Part shown: positions 62,979 through 64,000 of the stretch, one piece after another | Position numbering within the stretch: position 1 is the first letter of the stretch | Layout of the letters: every line of letters begins with the position of its first letter | Origin: Gordonia sp. 'Campus' | GTDB taxonomy: Bacteria; Actinomycetota; Actinomycetes; Mycobacteriales; Mycobacteriaceae | NCBI RefSeq assembly: GCF_022206305.1 | Contig: NZ_JAKOIW010000005.1 | Coordinates: 238,685-302,684 of the forward strand | Length of the DNA stretch: 64,000 nucleotides | Direction of reading: 5' to 3' | Notes under the pieces: generated by a model | The model's input: the letters and a program-made list of their open reading frames with translations, nothing else | Told to the model about the DNA's origin: nothing | Database searches by the model: none | Position numbers and translations under genes: made by a program

Positions 62979-63950
62979 TCAATCGTTGAGCGGTCCGTCG
63001 CGGTGCGCCTCGAGCACGCGCGCCTTGAGGTGCTTGTACCCGCGAACCCGGAGCGTCGGAATGGATTTCAGGTAGAAGCGGTCGTCGTCGCGGAGGGCGT
63101 CGGCGATGGTGTCGTCGACCAACGTGGTGCCGGGCCGGGCCGAGCTCGTCAACCGCGATGCGATGTTGACCGGTTCGCCGAAGACATCTCCGAGGCGTGT
63201 GAGGACCGCACCGCGGGCCATGCCCAGGCGCAGCGGAGGAAGGTCGTCGCCTCCGGAGAGCTGGTGGATGTCCAGGGCGGCACTCGCGGCTGCGGCCGGG
63301 TCGTCGAAGGTGAACATCACCGCGTCGCCGAGCGTCTTCACCACGCGCCCACCGTGATCGACGACGACGTCGAACGTGTCGTCCTCGAAGGACCCCAGGA
63401 GGGTTTCGAGATCGTTCAGGTCGATGCGTCGGGAAAGGCTTGTGTAGCCGACGATGTCGGCGAAACCGATGATGAGGTCGATCTCGTCCGCGGCGGAGTG
63501 GTCGGCGTGCCGCTCGATGGCCTGAGCCATGTGGCGTCGCCAGATGAGCTGCTGGATCTGGCCCAGGGCGACGCTCATCTGGTCGACATCCCATGGGACG
63601 GCGGGGTCGTCGGCGATCTCGCGGAGAAGGTCGGCCTGCCACTCGGCCAGTCGGGACATGGTCTGGCCGATCGCCCGGGCCATCGCGATCTGGGTGGTCT
63701 CGGGCATCGCCGACGACGAGCTCGCGAACACCTCGAGCGCGGTCACATCGCGGTCCGAGAAGACCCTGTCGGAGGAGGGCCGCCGCACGAAGCCGAATGC
63801 ATTCCAGGCCTTCTCTGCGAATTCCGGCGACAAACCGAGTTCCGCGACCAGTTCGTCGCGGGTGTGGCGGGGTTCGTCGGGGTCGGGTTCGTTGGGGTTG
63901 GGGTCGGAGTCGGAGTCGGGGGACTCGGGAGTCGGGCGGCTCGCATGCAT
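62979..63950 (-). CDS. class III adenylate/guanylate cyclase domain protein
   Basis: A 323-residue cytoplasmic cyclase. An acidic Asp/Pro/Asn repeat tail opens it, then a helical regulatory domain (RDELVAELGLSPEFAEKAWNAFGF...), like the N-terminal autoinhibitory module of mycobacterial Rv1264. The catalytic domain (about 155-310) has both metal aspartates (FADIVGYTSLSRR and KTLGDAVMFTF) and the transition-state Asn/Arg in EPVNIASRLTSSARPG. Lys in KTLGD and Asp in GDVFG predict ATP rather than GTP as substrate. ATG at 63950; nothing supported lies to the right. Confidence 0.86.
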   Translation of the reverse strand: MHASRPTPESPDSDSDPNPNEPDPDEPRHTRDELVAELGLSPEFAEKAWNAFGFVRRPSSDRVFSDRDVTALEVFASSSSAMPETTQIAMARAIGQTMSRLAEWQADLLREIADDPAVPWDVDQMSVALGQIQQLIWRRHMAQAIERHADHSAADEIDLIIGFADIVGYTSLSRRIDLNDLETLLGSFEDDTFDVVVDHGGRVVKTLGDAVMFTFDDPAAAASAALDIHQLSGGDDLPPLRLGMARGAVLTRLGDVFGEPVNIASRLTSSARPGTTLVDDTIADALRDDDRFYLKSIPTLRVRGYKHLKARVLEAHRDGPLND

Positions 63951-64000
63951 GACCCAAGTGTTGCCTATGTCGGCCTTGGTCGACCCGACATTCCCACACC

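Overview
The window looks like chromosome of a high-GC mycolate actinobacterium (Mycobacteriales), most likely Gordonia or a close relative. This rests on the strong G/C bias, frequent GTG starts and ATGA/TGATG gene overlaps, and on the gene families present: Ku/LigD, SigG, a SulP-carbonic anhydrase fusion, a steroid dehydrogenase behind a KstR-type operator, CruF-type carotenoid genes, and type VII secretion (T7SS) style proteins. The genus is an inference. I saw no rRNA, tRNA, CRISPR array or transposase.

Layout. 0.1-2.8 kb: nadB and an epoxide-hydrolase-like gene. 2.9-6.8 kb: a Cys/His-motif protein, then a copper operon (csoR, copZ, a 50-residue membrane peptide, copA) behind two matching inverted repeats. 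6.8-10 kb: a 3-ketosteroid dehydrogenase and a membrane molybdenum oxidoreductase on opposite strands. 10.4-13.4 kb: three-part proton-translocating transhydrogenase (pntAA-pntAB-pntB). 13.5-18.6 kb: an internally deleted Ddn-like gene, DoxX, a DUF218 protein, SulP-carbonic anhydrase and a phosphoesterase. 18.8-24 kb: a MarR-controlled multidrug exporter and a second 14-helix exporter. 24.1-27.6 kb: divergent ligD and ku (non-homologous end joining). 27.7-34.2 kb: a transporter, lysG and lysE separated by a TetR/ABC-2 module, BrkB and a CDP-alcohol transferase relative. 34.2-43.1 kb: a carotenoid cluster of two converging operons (idi-crtB-crtI and crtE-crtA-cruF-GT-crtD). 43.2-54.8 kb: a hydroxy-acid oxidase, an MpaB-like oxygenase with its TetR, a TetR/acyl-CoA dehydrogenase/kinase-like/SDR group, a histidine phosphatase, SigG, and a ROK regulator preceded by a possible Cys-Cys leader peptide. 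54.8-60.1 kb: a DrrAB-type ABC exporter and a molybdate operon (HTH-TOBE regulator, modABC).

The most unusual part is 60.1-62.98 kb, a less GC-rich block between copies of a 17-bp direct repeat. It encodes, on the minus strand, a small helical protein with YxxxD signals, a 388-residue WxG protein with a C-terminal glycine zipper, a 171-residue protein possibly of Mog1/PsbP type, and three tiny single-helix membrane proteins resembling one another. I read this as a candidate T7SS-exported, membrane-acting effector with partner, chaperone and several small immunity-like proteins. That reading is inference. A class III nucleotide cyclase follows.

Other notable signals: an exact KstR-type motif, several unambiguous palindromic operators, four unrelated 15-bp tandem repeats, and a hairpin with 35-nt arms at 50.5 kb.
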